This document shows, piece after piece, positions 17,185 through 26,380 of a stretch of 64,000 nt of DNA. The stretch covers positions 1 to 64,000 of the forward strand of contig JAPLFL010000088.1 of assembly GCA_026390695.1 (NCBI GenBank), read 5' to 3'. The notes below the pieces were generated by a model. It saw only the letters and a program-made list of their open reading frames with translations. It was not told where the DNA came from and searched no databases. How positions within the stretch are numbered: the stretch's first letter is position 1; each line of letters opens with the position of its first letter. The stretch is from Candidatus Kapaibacterium sp. (GTDB taxonomy: Bacteria; Bacteroidota; Ignavibacteria; Kapaibacteriales; UBA2268). The position numbers and the translations under genes were made by a program.

Positions 17185-18525
17185 TTATTCAATATAATTC
17201 GAGACTATTGTAAAGAGTTTCATATCTCTATATTGATCACAGATCATTTCAGCATATTTACTTGAGCAATATGATCCGATAAGAAAAGCAATACCACCTG
17301 ATGTTTGAATTTTCGAGGCTTCAGGAAGGATATTTTCGATTAATTTCTCTTGTTCATGCTTCTGTGGTACAATTAATACCTGAAAAATAGTATTTGGCTT
17401 CTGCTTATCCAAATAACTATCAATAATCCCTTTAAGCTCATTAAAAATAAGTTCTTCTTCGGCTGCAACAACGTCATCTGCAAGAATCATTGCATCCATC
17501 ATATCTCTTAGCTGAGTAACTTGTTCCTTCTGAGGATCATTTTCAAGATAATCGGATAAACTTTTTCGTAGTCGGATATAATTATTAGCGGGATCCGAAT
17601 GATGATCTAAATTTAGTTTATCAGCATTATAATCAATATTCCATTCTTTAGCAAAGGATTCTAACAACTCACGTTCTTTGGGGGCGAGTTCATTATCAAT
17701 CATAGCCAATTGATGAAGTATGTTTAAAATTTTGTCAGCATTTGCGGGATTGAAAAATCGTTTAATTAAATAATCTGCCTCTTTACGCTCCAACCTTAAA
17801 GATCTTAAAATCAATTTCCAGAAACGTTGGCCTCTTTGCTTTTTAACAAAAACACCTGAGCCAATGATAAAGAATACAGCTCCTTCAAAGATGTAAATGG
17901 AAGTGTCCAGCATACTCTTTGTATCCGAGGTTACAAATATATAATAACTTACCCATAGTATGCAATTTGCAATATAAATACCCAATCCGATAAGCGACTG
18001 TGAATCGGCAACTTCCTGCTCATGCTTACGCTTCCATATTTTATTAATTTTTAAATATATAAATAAAATAGAAATTAGAAGCGAGATTTTTACTGTTGAA
18101 TCTATGAAATTAACATAAGTCGGACGATTTATTTGATAAATCAGACCATTACTCATTCTTTTATTTACAAAAACTTTTCCTGATACAGCATCTATAGGAG
18201 CTATTACCTTGACTAATGTATCAGACCAAATAATATATCCGTCAGCATCTTTACTTACCTCATTATCATTTGGAATTAGCCACAGAATATTATCGTCTTT
18301 AATACCAATAAATTCTACATAATTGCTTCCCTGTGAGTTTCCGAAATTTTTACCGGTCAATGTAATAGTATCGCCAAATTTAAAAATTTTGGGAAATATA
18401 TTTTTTACGATAGCGTTAGAGCCATCAATTGCAGAAGTTTGAGGGGCTTTTTTATTACAAGCTACAAAAGTAATAAAAAAGATTACTAATAATAGATATT
18501 TAGAACTTGTAAATTTTTTCATCAT
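17185..18525 (-). CDS. Lipoprotein with IPT/TIG domain, membrane helices and a TerB-like domain
   Basis: The 446-residue protein begins with a lipoprotein signal (VACN, cysteine 23). An IPT/TIG immunoglobulin-like domain follows (about 38-130, FPKIFKFGDTITLTGKNFG is its classic opening). Then come three or so hydrophobic segments (about 145-235), and a helical region (about 240-370) with a TerB-like look: HQLAMIDNELAPKERELLESFA and MILADDVVAAEEE, both of the DGxxxxxE acidic type. The C-terminal 70 residues are a small alpha/beta segment. The combination of an exported IPT domain with a cytosolic TerB-like domain would couple the two sides of the membrane. Domain calls are by eye; the function is unknown. 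Confidence 0.65.
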   Translation of the reverse strand: MMKKFTSSKYLLLVIFFITFVACNKKAPQTSAIDGSNAIVKNIFPKIFKFGDTITLTGKNFGNSQGSNYVEFIGIKDDNILWLIPNDNEVSKDADGYIIWSDTLVKVIAPIDAVSGKVFVNKRMSNGLIYQINRPTYVNFIDSTVKISLLISILFIYLKINKIWKRKHEQEVADSQSLIGLGIYIANCILWVSYYIFVTSDTKSMLDTSIYIFEGAVFFIIGSGVFVKKQRGQRFWKLILRSLRLERKEADYLIKRFFNPANADKILNILHQLAMIDNELAPKERELLESFAKEWNIDYNADKLNLDHHSDPANNYIRLRKSLSDYLENDPQKEQVTQLRDMMDAMILADDVVAAEEELIFNELKGIIDSYLDKQKPNTIFQVLIVPQKHEQEKLIENILPEASKIQTSGGIAFLIGSYCSSKYAEMICDQYRDMKLFTIVSNYIE

Positions 18526-18651
18526 ATATAATAATTAATAGTGTTAAAAAAAACACAATTCAAAGATTAGCAAAATAATCAAGTTTTATGAAAAATACAA
18601 AGATAAAATTCAGGGATAGGAAAACCATATCCCTGAATTAATAAATTATTC

Positions 18652-19227
18652 TTAAAGATTCTTGGCTATATTATCCCAGTTAATAATTTCCCAGAAATTT
18701 TCAATAAATTTTGGTCTGGCATTTCTATAATCAATATAATAAGCATGTTCCCACACATCTAAAGTAAGAAGTGGAGTTTTCCCATCTGTCATAGGATTTC
18801 CGGCATTTGACGACTGAACAATTTCAAGATTACCACTTGAATTTTTTACAAGCCAAGCCCAGCCTGATCCAAACTGAGTAATTGCTGCTTTTGTAAATTG
18901 AGTTTTAAACTCATCAACACTTGTGAACGATTTGTTGATTGCTTCTAATACCGCTCCTGTTGGTGAACCTCCACCATTTGGTGATAAGCAGTTCCAGAAA
19001 AAAGTATGATTCCATACTTGAGCAGCATTATTAAACATTCCAGCACTTGATTTCTTGATAATTTCTTCAAGGCTCATATCGGCAAACTCTGTACCATCAA
19101 TCAAATTATTAAGATTAGTTACATAAGTTGCATGGTGTTTACCATAATGGAAATCGAAAGTTTCTTCAGAGATATGCGGAACGAGCGCATTTTTTGAGTA
19201 GGGGAGTTCTGGTAATTCAAATTTCAT
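18652..19227 (-). CDS. sodB: Iron superoxide dismutase
   Basis: The enzyme converts superoxide to hydrogen peroxide and oxygen in the cytosol. The 191-residue product carries the four metal ligands H27, H74, D157 and H161 (motifs FHYGKHH, AQVWNHTFFW, LDVWEHAYYIDYRN). Glutamine 70 in AQVWNH and the FGSGWAWLV block are typical of iron-specific members, so iron rather than manganese is inferred. Its start is about 250 bases from the end of the suf operon, with a dispersed palindromic element between, so it probably has its own promoter. Its neighbourhood (suf, ferritin, hemerythrin) fits an iron and oxidative-stress theme. Confidence 0.95.
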   Translation of the reverse strand: MKFELPELPYSKNALVPHISEETFDFHYGKHHATYVTNLNNLIDGTEFADMSLEEIIKKSSAGMFNNAAQVWNHTFFWNCLSPNGGGSPTGAVLEAINKSFTSVDEFKTQFTKAAITQFGSGWAWLVKNSSGNLEIVQSSNAGNPMTDGKTPLLTLDVWEHAYYIDYRNARPKFIENFWEIINWDNIAKNL

Positions 19228-19320
19228 GATTATTCTTCTAAATTAATGATAAAAAATAGTTTTTTTTGATCGTGATAGGACTAAGTGACTGTATCAAAAA
19301 TCCTTAAAATCATTTGATTT

Positions 19321-19390
19321 TTCATTTTTGTGCTTTCGGGAATCCCCTTCTTTGTTCCAATCGGGGGATTCCTTCATTCGCATAAATGAA
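19321..19390. repeat. Dispersed inverted-repeat element between sufA and sodB
   Basis: A left arm (19322-19347, TCATTTTTGTG...GGAATCCCC) and an inverted right arm (19363-19389, GGGGGATTCC...ATAAATGA) flank a 15-base spacer. The arms match the family at 6543-6821. The inner part GGAATCCCC/GGGGGATTCC forms a strong hairpin and could also end suf transcription. Confidence 0.75.
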
Positions 19391-19475
19391 AAAACGAGCT
19401 TTGAGGCAGCCTCAGATAAAAATTATAGATTTCCGAATTTGTTGAAAATACAAAAACTGAAATTCTATAAATCTC

Positions 19476-19856
19476 TTAGTGTGAGCAGCCGCAAGTTTTT
19501 TCATGGTAAGGACTATTGAAAACAAATCCTGAACCATCAGCACCATTGACAAAATCAAGGGTAACACCCATAAAATAAAACAAGGATTTATTATCAATCA
19601 CAACATCGAATTTATCCATGTTAAATTTTACATCTCCTTCGTCCATATCGGAGTCGAAGCCAAGAATATAATTCATACCGCTACAGCCGTTATTGCTTGT
19701 ACCGAGTCGTAGGAAAAAATCTTCGCTAATAGAATTAGTTTCGCGAATTTTATTTATTTCGCTAATTGCGGAATCGGATATTTTAATTACATCAGTATCA
19801 ACAGCACCGTCAATACCGGTATTAAGAACTTGTAATCCTGCACCTGTTTCAAACAT
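19476..19856 (-). CDS. sufA: Iron-sulfur cluster carrier, HesB/SufA/IscA family
   Basis: A-type carrier that receives and passes on iron-sulfur clusters. The HesB domain begins at about residue 20 (VIKISDSAISEINKI) and has the three cysteine ligands C58 (NGCSG) and C122, C124 (CGC near the end). The 126-residue length is slightly above the usual 105-120 because of an N-terminal extension of about 18 residues (MFETGAGLQVLNTGID). It is the last gene of the suf operon, 57 bases after sufT, and is followed by a palindromic element that could serve as terminator. Confidence 0.9.
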   Translation of the reverse strand: MFETGAGLQVLNTGIDGAVDTDVIKISDSAISEINKIRETNSISEDFFLRLGTSNNGCSGMNYILGFDSDMDEGDVKFNMDKFDVVIDNKSLFYFMGVTLDFVNGADGSGFVFNSPYHEKTCGCSH

Positions 19857-19913
19857 ATCAACCTCTATATTTTATAAAAAAAAAGTAAACTACATAAAAA
19901 AAATTATTTCAAA

Positions 19914-20228
19914 TTAGAATAAACCTAAGACCAACTTGGCTTCTTCACTAAGCTTCTCTCTGTCCCAAGGCGGTTCAAAGGTTAAAAAAACTTTCACATT
20001 GTTTATTTCGTCAATTGCTTTAACAGCATCGCCAACTTCATTAGGAATAGCCCCAGCCTCAGGGCAATTGGGAGCAGTTAAAGTCATTAAAATGGCAACA
20101 TCATTATCTTCGGTAAATTCAATATCATAAATTAATCCAAGATCATAAATATTTACCGGAATTTCAGGATCAAACACACTCTTACATGCGTCGATCACTT
20201 TTTGTCTTAAAATTTCTGTTTCATTCAT
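19914..20228 (-). CDS. sufT: SufT-type MIP18/DUF59 iron-sulfur assembly factor
   Basis: The 104-residue protein is a single MIP18 (DUF59) domain, with the characteristic start SVFDPEIPVNIYDLGLIYDI, the TLTAPNCPEAGAIP block holding the conserved reactive cysteine, and FEPPWDREKLSEEAK at the end. Proteins of this group help mature Fe-S proteins and are commonly encoded in suf operons. Its start is 2 bases from the sufU stop, indicating translational coupling. Confidence 0.92.
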   Translation of the reverse strand: MNETEILRQKVIDACKSVFDPEIPVNIYDLGLIYDIEFTEDNDVAILMTLTAPNCPEAGAIPNEVGDAVKAIDEINNVKVFLTFEPPWDREKLSEEAKLVLGLF

Positions 20229-20230
20229 AT

Positions 20231-20683
20231 CTAAGCCTTAACCATTAATAACTCTTCATTAGCCAAAGCATTAATCATTGTATGCCAAGCCAGTGAAGCA
20301 CATTTAACACGTGCAGGAAATTCCCTGACACCGCAGAAAACAGCCAATTTCCCTAAATTCATTTCATCTATTGTAGAGTTTGGATCCGAAGTAACTGCAT
20401 CGTGAAAACTCTCAAACAAACGTCTTGCTTCTTCGATACGCTTACCCTTTAAAATTGTTGTCATAATTGAAGCAGAAGCCTTGGAAATAGCACAACCGGC
20501 TCCCTTGAATTTAACATCAACTATTATATCATTCTCAATATTCATAAAAACATCTATATGATCGCCACACAGTGGATTATGTCCCTCAGCGCAGTGGTTG
20601 CAGACTTCCAGTTCACCGAAATTTCGCGGATTTTTATTGTGATCCAAAATTGTTTGCTGGTAAAGTTCTTTTAATGCGTTCAT
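20231..20683 (-). CDS. sufU: SufU, zinc-dependent sulfur transfer protein
   Basis: SufU accepts persulfide sulfur from SufS and passes it to the SufBCD scaffold. The 150-residue product shows the ligands C39 and D41 (PLCGDH), C64 (GAGCAIS) and C128 (VKCASLAWH) typical of the Zn-binding SufU group, and lacks the housekeeping IscU Lys-His signature. I chose the ATG at 20683; an in-frame TTG lies directly upstream at 20686, but it would leave the same spacing to the weak GAAAG and is a poorer start. The gene begins 10 bases after sufS. Confidence 0.92.
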   Translation of the reverse strand: MNALKELYQQTILDHNKNPRNFGELEVCNHCAEGHNPLCGDHIDVFMNIENDIIVDVKFKGAGCAISKASASIMTTILKGKRIEEARRLFESFHDAVTSDPNSTIDEMNLGKLAVFCGVREFPARVKCASLAWHTMINALANEELLMVKA

Positions 20684-20693
20684 CAATTTGCTT

Positions 20694-21923
20694 TCAATTA
20701 AATAAATTTATCACATTTTCAATAGATGCAGCCAAAATATCAATTTCCTCGGCGGTATTGTAAATTCCGAACGAAACGCGTGATGTTGCGGGAACCTTGA
20801 ATCTTCGCATCACCGGCTCTGTGCAATGATGTCCGGTACGAATGGCAACACCTTCAAGATCTAAAAATGTGCCAACGTCATGGGGATGAACAAAGTCAAG
20901 GACAAATGAAATTACAGCAGATTTTTCAGCCGCAGTCCCAATAATCTTTAGTCCCGGAATATCAAGAAGTCTTTTTGTTGCATAGGTAAGAAGCTGGGTT
21001 TCGTGATTTTGAATATTTTCGAGTCCGATAGATTCGATATACTCAATTGCTGCTCCCATACCGATAGCGCCAACAATATTGGGAGTACCTGCTTCAAATT
21101 TATAAGGCAATTCATTATAAATTGTTTTTTCAAAACTTACCGATAATATCATATCACCGCCACCTTGATAGGGAGGCATGGAATTTAAAAGTTCTTTTTT
21201 TCCGTAAAGAACTCCTATTCCAGTAGGCCCGTATATTTTATGACCTGACAAAACAAGAAAATCACAGCCAAGTTCGCGAACATTGATTTTTTGATGCTGA
21301 ACCGATTGGGCAGCATCGACAAGCACAGGGATTCCAAGTTTATGAGAATAGTCAATAATTTTTTTAATCGGATTTATTGTTCCAAGTGAATTTGAAATAT
21401 GAACAATTGATACGATCTTAACTTTTGGATTCAACAGTTTTTCAAATTCTTCAAAAATGATCTCTCCTTCATCATTTATTGGGATGACTTTTAATTTTGA
21501 TTTCTTTTGTTCACATAAAATCTGCCATGGTACTATGTTTGAATGATGCTCCATAGCAGAAATCAAAATCTCATCATTTTCATGAATAAATTTTTGACCA
21601 AATGATGAGGCAACTAAATTGATCGATTCTGTTGTTCCACGAGTAAAAATTATCTCAGCTTCAGAAGCTGCATTTAGAAAATTCTTAATTATCTTTCTGG
21701 CTCTTTCATGGCCAACAGTGGCTTCCTGGCTAAGTTTATGCACCCCACGATGAATATTGGAATTGTAATTTGTATAATAATTAGAAACTGCATCAATTAC
21801 TTGTTGAGGTTTCTGAGTAGTTGCCGCATTATCAAGATAGACCAGTTTTTTATCGTGAACAAATCTGGAGAGCACTGGGAAATCAGCTCTGATTGCTTCT
21901 ATATCATAAATATAATCATTCAT
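20694..21923 (-). CDS. sufS: Cysteine desulfurase SufS
   Basis: Pyridoxal-phosphate enzyme that removes sulfur from cysteine for Fe-S assembly. The 409-residue product has the PLP lysine K229 in LSGHKIYGPTGIG, the histidine and aspartate cofactor contacts (AMEHHSN, LVDAAQS), and the persulfide cysteine C367 in RTGHHCTEPVMRR, the compact type II loop of SufS rather than the long loop of IscS. The start is 2 bases from the sufD stop, in line with the operon. Confidence 0.95.
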   Translation of the reverse strand: MNDYIYDIEAIRADFPVLSRFVHDKKLVYLDNAATTQKPQQVIDAVSNYYTNYNSNIHRGVHKLSQEATVGHERARKIIKNFLNAASEAEIIFTRGTTESINLVASSFGQKFIHENDEILISAMEHHSNIVPWQILCEQKKSKLKVIPINDEGEIIFEEFEKLLNPKVKIVSIVHISNSLGTINPIKKIIDYSHKLGIPVLVDAAQSVQHQKINVRELGCDFLVLSGHKIYGPTGIGVLYGKKELLNSMPPYQGGGDMILSVSFEKTIYNELPYKFEAGTPNIVGAIGMGAAIEYIESIGLENIQNHETQLLTYATKRLLDIPGLKIIGTAAEKSAVISFVLDFVHPHDVGTFLDLEGVAIRTGHHCTEPVMRRFKVPATSRVSFGIYNTAEEIDILAASIENVINLFN

Positions 21924-21925
21924 TT

Positions 21926-23179
21926 TTATTCAATTTCCAATTTTTCGGATAACCATTTCTCAATATTCGACCTTAATGGCTCTATATTAATTTTATCAGT
22001 AATTCTATTTGCAAAGGCCATAAGTAACATGGATTTTGCCATTTTTTCGGTGATTCCGCGAGAACACAAATAAAATAGATGCTCTTTCTCTAAACTGCCC
22101 ATAGTAGCACCGTGCGAGCATTTCACGTCATCTGCATAAATTTCAAGCTGAGGCTTTGTGAAAATATTTGCTGTATCTGATAAAAGAATATTTCTATTTG
22201 ATTGATATGCCTGAGTTTTCTGTGCATCTGGTTCTACAATGATTTTACCATTAAACACAGCAGTAGAAGCTCCATCTAAAATACCATGATAAGTTTCGTT
22301 ACTGGTACAGATTGGTTTTGCATGTTTAATTAATGAATGATTATCAAAAAATTCATCATTTAGTGTATAATAAAAACCACTCAATGAAGTCTCACAGTGT
22401 TCTCCAAGTAAATTAACAAAAACATCGTTTCTGATAAAATTAGAAGCAATAGAAATAGTAAAATCATTGAAGTTTGACTTGGCACTTTGATCTATGCTCC
22501 TATAGCCATAATAATTAGCTTTTGAAGAATCACTCTGGAAATTATAATAGTTCAGAGTTGATGATTCACCAAGTTTAAAATTTGATGCAATAGTCGTAAA
22601 GGTAGATCCATTGCCGATAGTCCTGACGGTTTCTATAACATCAATTTTACTGTGTTTACCAATTGAGACTTGGTTTTTGTAGTTTGTAAAAACAGAATTC
22701 TCGCTATTTTTAATTATATATAATATTTGCAATGGTTTATCTAAGATAGTATTATCTGGAATATCTATAAAAGAGCCTTCGGAAAACAAAGATTCATTTA
22801 AAGCAATAAATCCATTCGGATAGTGATTATAATTATGAAAAGTTCTTTGAGAAGCCTGATATAATTTAATATGTTCGTCCATATTGTCAAGAAATGATAA
22901 AGATTTATCAAACTGACCATTTACAAAAACCATGCGATAAAAATCTTTTGAAATAATTAAATGTTCTATTTCACTAAAAAGAACTTTATTAATTTTTTCG
23001 TTATCATCAAATTCAAAATCATTGAGAAAATTAATATTTGTATATTTCCATTCTTCAATTTTTTTTCCGGGTAGTCCAATCTTTTTGAATATAGACATTG
23101 CCACTGATCTGGCTTCAGGATCACCTGAACTTCCAATTATTAAATTAAATTCCTTTTCTATTTTCTGAGCAAAATTCAT
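21926..23179 (-). CDS. sufD: SufD subunit of the SufBCD scaffold
   Basis: SufD pairs with SufB and SufC to build clusters. The 417-residue product has the diverged N-terminal helical part and the C-terminal beta-helix core with the family block KTQAYQSNRNILLSDTA, LEIYADDVKCSHGATMG and LFYLCSRGI. C and H in VKCSHG are the SufD positions at the SufB-SufD interface. The start overlaps the sufC stop by 4 bases (ATGA), which is typical of coupled translation. Confidence 0.93.
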   Translation of the reverse strand: MNFAQKIEKEFNLIIGSSGDPEARSVAMSIFKKIGLPGKKIEEWKYTNINFLNDFEFDDNEKINKVLFSEIEHLIISKDFYRMVFVNGQFDKSLSFLDNMDEHIKLYQASQRTFHNYNHYPNGFIALNESLFSEGSFIDIPDNTILDKPLQILYIIKNSENSVFTNYKNQVSIGKHSKIDVIETVRTIGNGSTFTTIASNFKLGESSTLNYYNFQSDSSKANYYGYRSIDQSAKSNFNDFTISIASNFIRNDVFVNLLGEHCETSLSGFYYTLNDEFFDNHSLIKHAKPICTSNETYHGILDGASTAVFNGKIIVEPDAQKTQAYQSNRNILLSDTANIFTKPQLEIYADDVKCSHGATMGSLEKEHLFYLCSRGITEKMAKSMLLMAFANRITDKINIEPLRSNIEKWLSEKLEIE

Positions 23180-23931
23180 GATTGTTCACCTTCGAGCCAT
23201 TCATATCCCTTTTCCTCAAGTATCAGAGCCAATTCTTTTGTCCCGGATAGTACTATTTTTCCTTTATACAGCACATGTACAAAATCCGGTACAATATAGT
23301 CCAAAAGACGCTGGTAGTGTGTGATTACAACAATCGCTCTGTCGGAAGCCCGAAGTTTATTTACTCCGTTTGAAACAATCCTCAGCGCATCTATATCAAG
23401 TCCAGAGTCTGTTTCATCCAATATTGCCAAACTTGGCTCTAACATTGCCATTTGGAATATTTCATTCTTTTTCTTTTCACCACCTGAGAAACCTTCATTA
23501 ACTGAACGGCTTAAAAATGAGCTGTCCATCTCAACAAGAGCAGCTTTTTCCTTCATCAACTGAATAAAATCAAAAGCATCAAGAGTTTCTTGACCTCGGT
23601 ATTTGCGTGCCTCATTTACTGCTGCCTTCATGAAATTAGCGTTTGATACGCCCGGAACTTCCACAGGATACTGAAAAGCAAGAAAAATACCTGCTTTTGC
23701 CCGTTCATCAGCAGATAAAGCCAAAAGATCAGAATCATTAAATTCAACCGAACCATCAGTCACTGTATATCCTTCGCGACCGGTGAGAACAGCGGCCAAA
23801 GTGCTTTTTCCTGATCCATTAGGCCCCATAATTGCATGAACTTCACCTTTATTGATCATTAGATCCAATCCCTTTAGAATTGGCTTTCCGTCTATTTCAG
23901 CATGTAAATTACTTATTTTCAAAAGTGCCAT
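23176..23931 (-). CDS. sufC: SufC ATPase of the Fe-S assembly complex
   Basis: ABC-type ATPase that drives conformational change in SufBCD. The 251-residue protein has Walker A GPNGSGKST, the variant signature NEGFSGGEKKKNEIFQ, Walker B LAILDETDSGLDIDAL and the switch histidine in VVITHYQR. The GGEKKRNE-type signature separates SufC from transport ATPases. It overlaps sufD by 4 bases and follows sufB by 48 bases. Confidence 0.96.
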   Translation of the reverse strand: MALLKISNLHAEIDGKPILKGLDLMINKGEVHAIMGPNGSGKSTLAAVLTGREGYTVTDGSVEFNDSDLLALSADERAKAGIFLAFQYPVEVPGVSNANFMKAAVNEARKYRGQETLDAFDFIQLMKEKAALVEMDSSFLSRSVNEGFSGGEKKKNEIFQMAMLEPSLAILDETDSGLDIDALRIVSNGVNKLRASDRAIVVITHYQRLLDYIVPDFVHVLYKGKIVLSGTKELALILEEKGYEWLEGEQS

Positions 23932-23979
23932 TTTATTCTCTATATATTAATTATCAATTCTTCAATTTAGTTTTTATTA

Positions 23980-25422
23980 TTATCCAACAGATCCCTCAAG
24001 GCTCACTGCAAGCAGTTTTTGAGCTTCCACTGCAAATTCCATGGGTAATTGGCTTAAAACTTCTTTCGCATAACCATTCACTATCATTGCAACCGCTTCT
24101 TCGCGACCAATACCACGTTGATTAAAATAAAATAAAATATCATCTGAAATTTTTGAAGTGGTTGCTTCATGCTCTACGGTCGAAGTTTTATTTGAAACTT
24201 CGATATAAGGGAAAGTATGAGCGCCGCATTTATCGCCCAAAAGCAAAGAATCACATTGTGAAAAATTACGGGCTCCTTCTGCCTTTTTACTAACGCGAAC
24301 AAGACCGCGATAGCTATTATGGCTCAACCCGGCTGATATGCCTTTGGAAACTATTCTGCTTTTTGTATTTTTTCCTATATGAATCATCTTAGTTCCGGTG
24401 TCGGCTTGTTGATGGTGGTTAGTCATAGCTACTGAATAAAACTCACCAACTGAATTATCTCCTTTTAAAATACAGCTCGGATATTTCCATGTAATGGCAG
24501 AACCTGTTTCAACCTGAGTCCAAGATATTTTAGCATTGGAATCAAGGCAAATTCCACGTTTTGTTACAAAATTATAAATTCCGCCACGACCTTCTTTATC
24601 GCCCGGATACCAGTTCTGGACAGTTGAATATTTAATTTGAGCATCTTTATGAGCAACTAATTCCACCACAGCAGCGTGTAATTGGTTTTCATCTCTCATA
24701 GGAGCAGTGCAACCTTCAAGATAGCTCACATAAGAACCTTCATCGGCAACAATCAATGTCCTCTCAAATTGCCCTGTAGATGCTGCGTTGATACGGAAAT
24801 ATGTTGATAATTCCATGGGGCAGCGAACTCCTTTTGGGATATAACAAAATGAGCCATCAGTAAAAACTGCTGAATTTAAAGCAGCAAAATAGTTATCAGT
24901 ATATGGTACCACAGAGCCAATGTACTTCCTAACCAATTCGGGATGCTCAACCAATGCATCGGAAATAGGGCAGAAGATGACACCTTTTTCAGCTAACTTT
25001 TCTTTAAAAGTTGTTGCTACCGAAACTGAATCAAAAACTGCATCTACAGCCACACCAGATAATATTTTTCTCTCATTTAAAGGAATTCCCAATTTCTCAA
25101 AAGTTGCAAGCATTTCAGGATCGATTTCATCTAAACTTTTCTTAGGTTTGGCTTTGGGTGAGGCGTAATAATAAATAGCCTGATAATCTATCGGTGGATA
25201 ATTTACCTTAGCCCATTCCGGTTCTTTTAATGTTTTCCAGTGTTTGAATGCCTTTAGCCGCCACTGGAGCATAAAGTCCGGTTCATTCTTTTTTGATGAA
25301 ATTAATTTTATTATATCTTCATTCAAGCCAATTGGTGCAAATTCCTGTTCAATATTCGAGACGAAACCATATTTGTAATCGCTCTGAGACAGTTGTTCCA
25401 ATAATTCATTATCTTTTGCCAT
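23980..25422 (-). CDS. sufB: SufB scaffold subunit
   Basis: SufB carries the nascent cluster on SufBCD. The 480-residue product contains [11 protein letters not shown], the long conserved [26 protein letters not shown] block, [20 protein letters not shown] and [10 protein letters not shown]. The length is standard for the family. It begins one base after the rrf2 regulator stop, so both are on one message. This is the largest gene of the operon and the first structural gene. Confidence 0.97.
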   Translation of the reverse strand: MAKDNELLEQLSQSDYKYGFVSNIEQEFAPIGLNEDIIKLISSKKNEPDFMLQWRLKAFKHWKTLKEPEWAKVNYPPIDYQAIYYYASPKAKPKKSLDEIDPEMLATFEKLGIPLNERKILSGVAVDAVFDSVSVATTFKEKLAEKGVIFCPISDALVEHPELVRKYIGSVVPYTDNYFAALNSAVFTDGSFCYIPKGVRCPMELSTYFRINAASTGQFERTLIVADEGSYVSYLEGCTAPMRDENQLHAAVVELVAHKDAQIKYSTVQNWYPGDKEGRGGIYNFVTKRGICLDSNAKISWTQVETGSAITWKYPSCILKGDNSVGEFYSVAMTNHHQQADTGTKMIHIGKNTKSRIVSKGISAGLSHNSYRGLVRVSKKAEGARNFSQCDSLLLGDKCGAHTFPYIEVSNKTSTVEHEATTSKISDDILFYFNQRGIGREEAVAMIVNGYAKEVLSQLPMEFAVEAQKLLAVSLEGSVG

Positions 25423-25866
25423 TTAATTTCTTATTTTAATTTCAAGTTTAGTTTTTTTATCATGTTGAGATATTTCTGCAATCGAAGTTTGTTCGAGATA
25501 AAGTAGCATCTTTTTTTCAATTTTCAGCAGTGGGCCACGGATTGTACAGTTTTTCATCCGTGAGCATGATGCCTCGTCAATACTTGGAGAACATTCCACA
25601 ATGCTAATATTTTTTTCCAATGATCGTATTATTTCGGAAATTGAGATTTTATCAGCATCTTTAGCTAATAAATATCCACCGTGAATACCTTGATGAGATG
25701 CGACCAGTCCGCGTTTCATAAGTGTTTGTAATGTTTTGGCAAGAAAATCGAAAGAAAGCTCAAGATTTTCAGCAATTTCTTTTGCACTGACTAACTCTTG
25801 CTTTCTCCCAGCCATATACTGTAGGGCAAGGATTCCGTATTCTATTTTTCTTGAAAACTTAAACAT
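25423..25866 (-). CDS. Rrf2-family regulator of the suf operon (IscR/SufR-like)
   Basis: The 147-residue protein has an Rrf2 winged-helix domain (SRKIEYGILALQYMAG at the start, ELSFDFLAKTLQTLMKRGLVAS as recognition region, GIHGGYLLAKDADKISISEII as the wing) and three C-terminal cysteines, C92, C101 and C107, that could bind a cluster as in IscR. Position as first gene of the suf operon, with its stop adjoining sufB, supports autoregulation by Fe-S status. A perfect 18-bp palindrome lies 59 bases upstream of its start. Whether the cluster is 2Fe-2S, and whether it activates or represses, cannot be seen. Confidence 0.9.
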   Translation of the reverse strand: MFKFSRKIEYGILALQYMAGRKQELVSAKEIAENLELSFDFLAKTLQTLMKRGLVASHQGIHGGYLLAKDADKISISEIIRSLEKNISIVECSPSIDEASCSRMKNCTIRGPLLKIEKKMLLYLEQTSIAEISQHDKKTKLEIKIRN

Positions 25867-25924
25867 TTATTTCCTTTTTAACATCAAAACCATCAATAAA
25901 AACGAAACATAAATAAGACTATTG

Positions 25925-25942
25925 TAATCGTATATACGATTA
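25925..25942. promoter_or_regulatory. Perfect 18-bp palindrome, candidate operator of the suf operon
   Basis: TAATCGTATATACGATTA is identical to its own reverse complement and lies 59-76 bases upstream of the rrf2 start. The position fits an operator for the Rrf2 regulator just downstream, or for another dimeric regulator. It is a single example here, so the assignment is by location and symmetry only. Confidence 0.6.
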
Positions 25943-26119
25943 TTAATTATTAATGGTTAATTATTAACGAAAGAGTGGGATTTTTTAAATAATTTATTCG
26001 GATCGATAAAAGGAAGTCGCACTGGGAGCTAATTATTGTTTATAAAATAAAATTATAGAATTTCAATAAAAAGTTCTGATTTTATTTGAAAACATTAAGT
26101 TTAGAAGGGAAAAAACTTG

Positions 26120-26195
26120 TCGGCGCGACTGGATTCGAACCAGCGACCCCTACTACCCCAAAGTAGTGCGCTAACCCGGGCTGCGCTACGCGCCG
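26120..26195 (-). tRNA. tRNA-Pro (anticodon GGG)
   Basis: Read leftward, the 76-base gene folds fully: acceptor CGGCGCG/CGCGCCG with discriminator A, D stem GCGC/GCGC, anticodon stem CTACT/AGTAG with loop TTGGGGT (anticodon GGG, reading CCC and probably CCU), variable loop of 5 bases, and T arm GCTGG-TTCGAAT-CCAGT with one G-U pair. CCA is not encoded. It stands alone between the suf regulator and the GH20 gene. Confidence 0.97.
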
Positions 26196-26380
26196 ATCAA
26201 GACTACAAAGATAAGGAGTTTTTGTGAATTGACAAAATTAGTCCGAATTTTTTATAAAAGATTATCACAATAGATTAATTTTTTTTATTTTTCGGAGATG
26301 TTTTTCCTTATTTTGTGTCATTAATTATTAGGAGTTGACATTTTTGAATTTTATCAAATTATTATTGGAATTTTGCGAGT

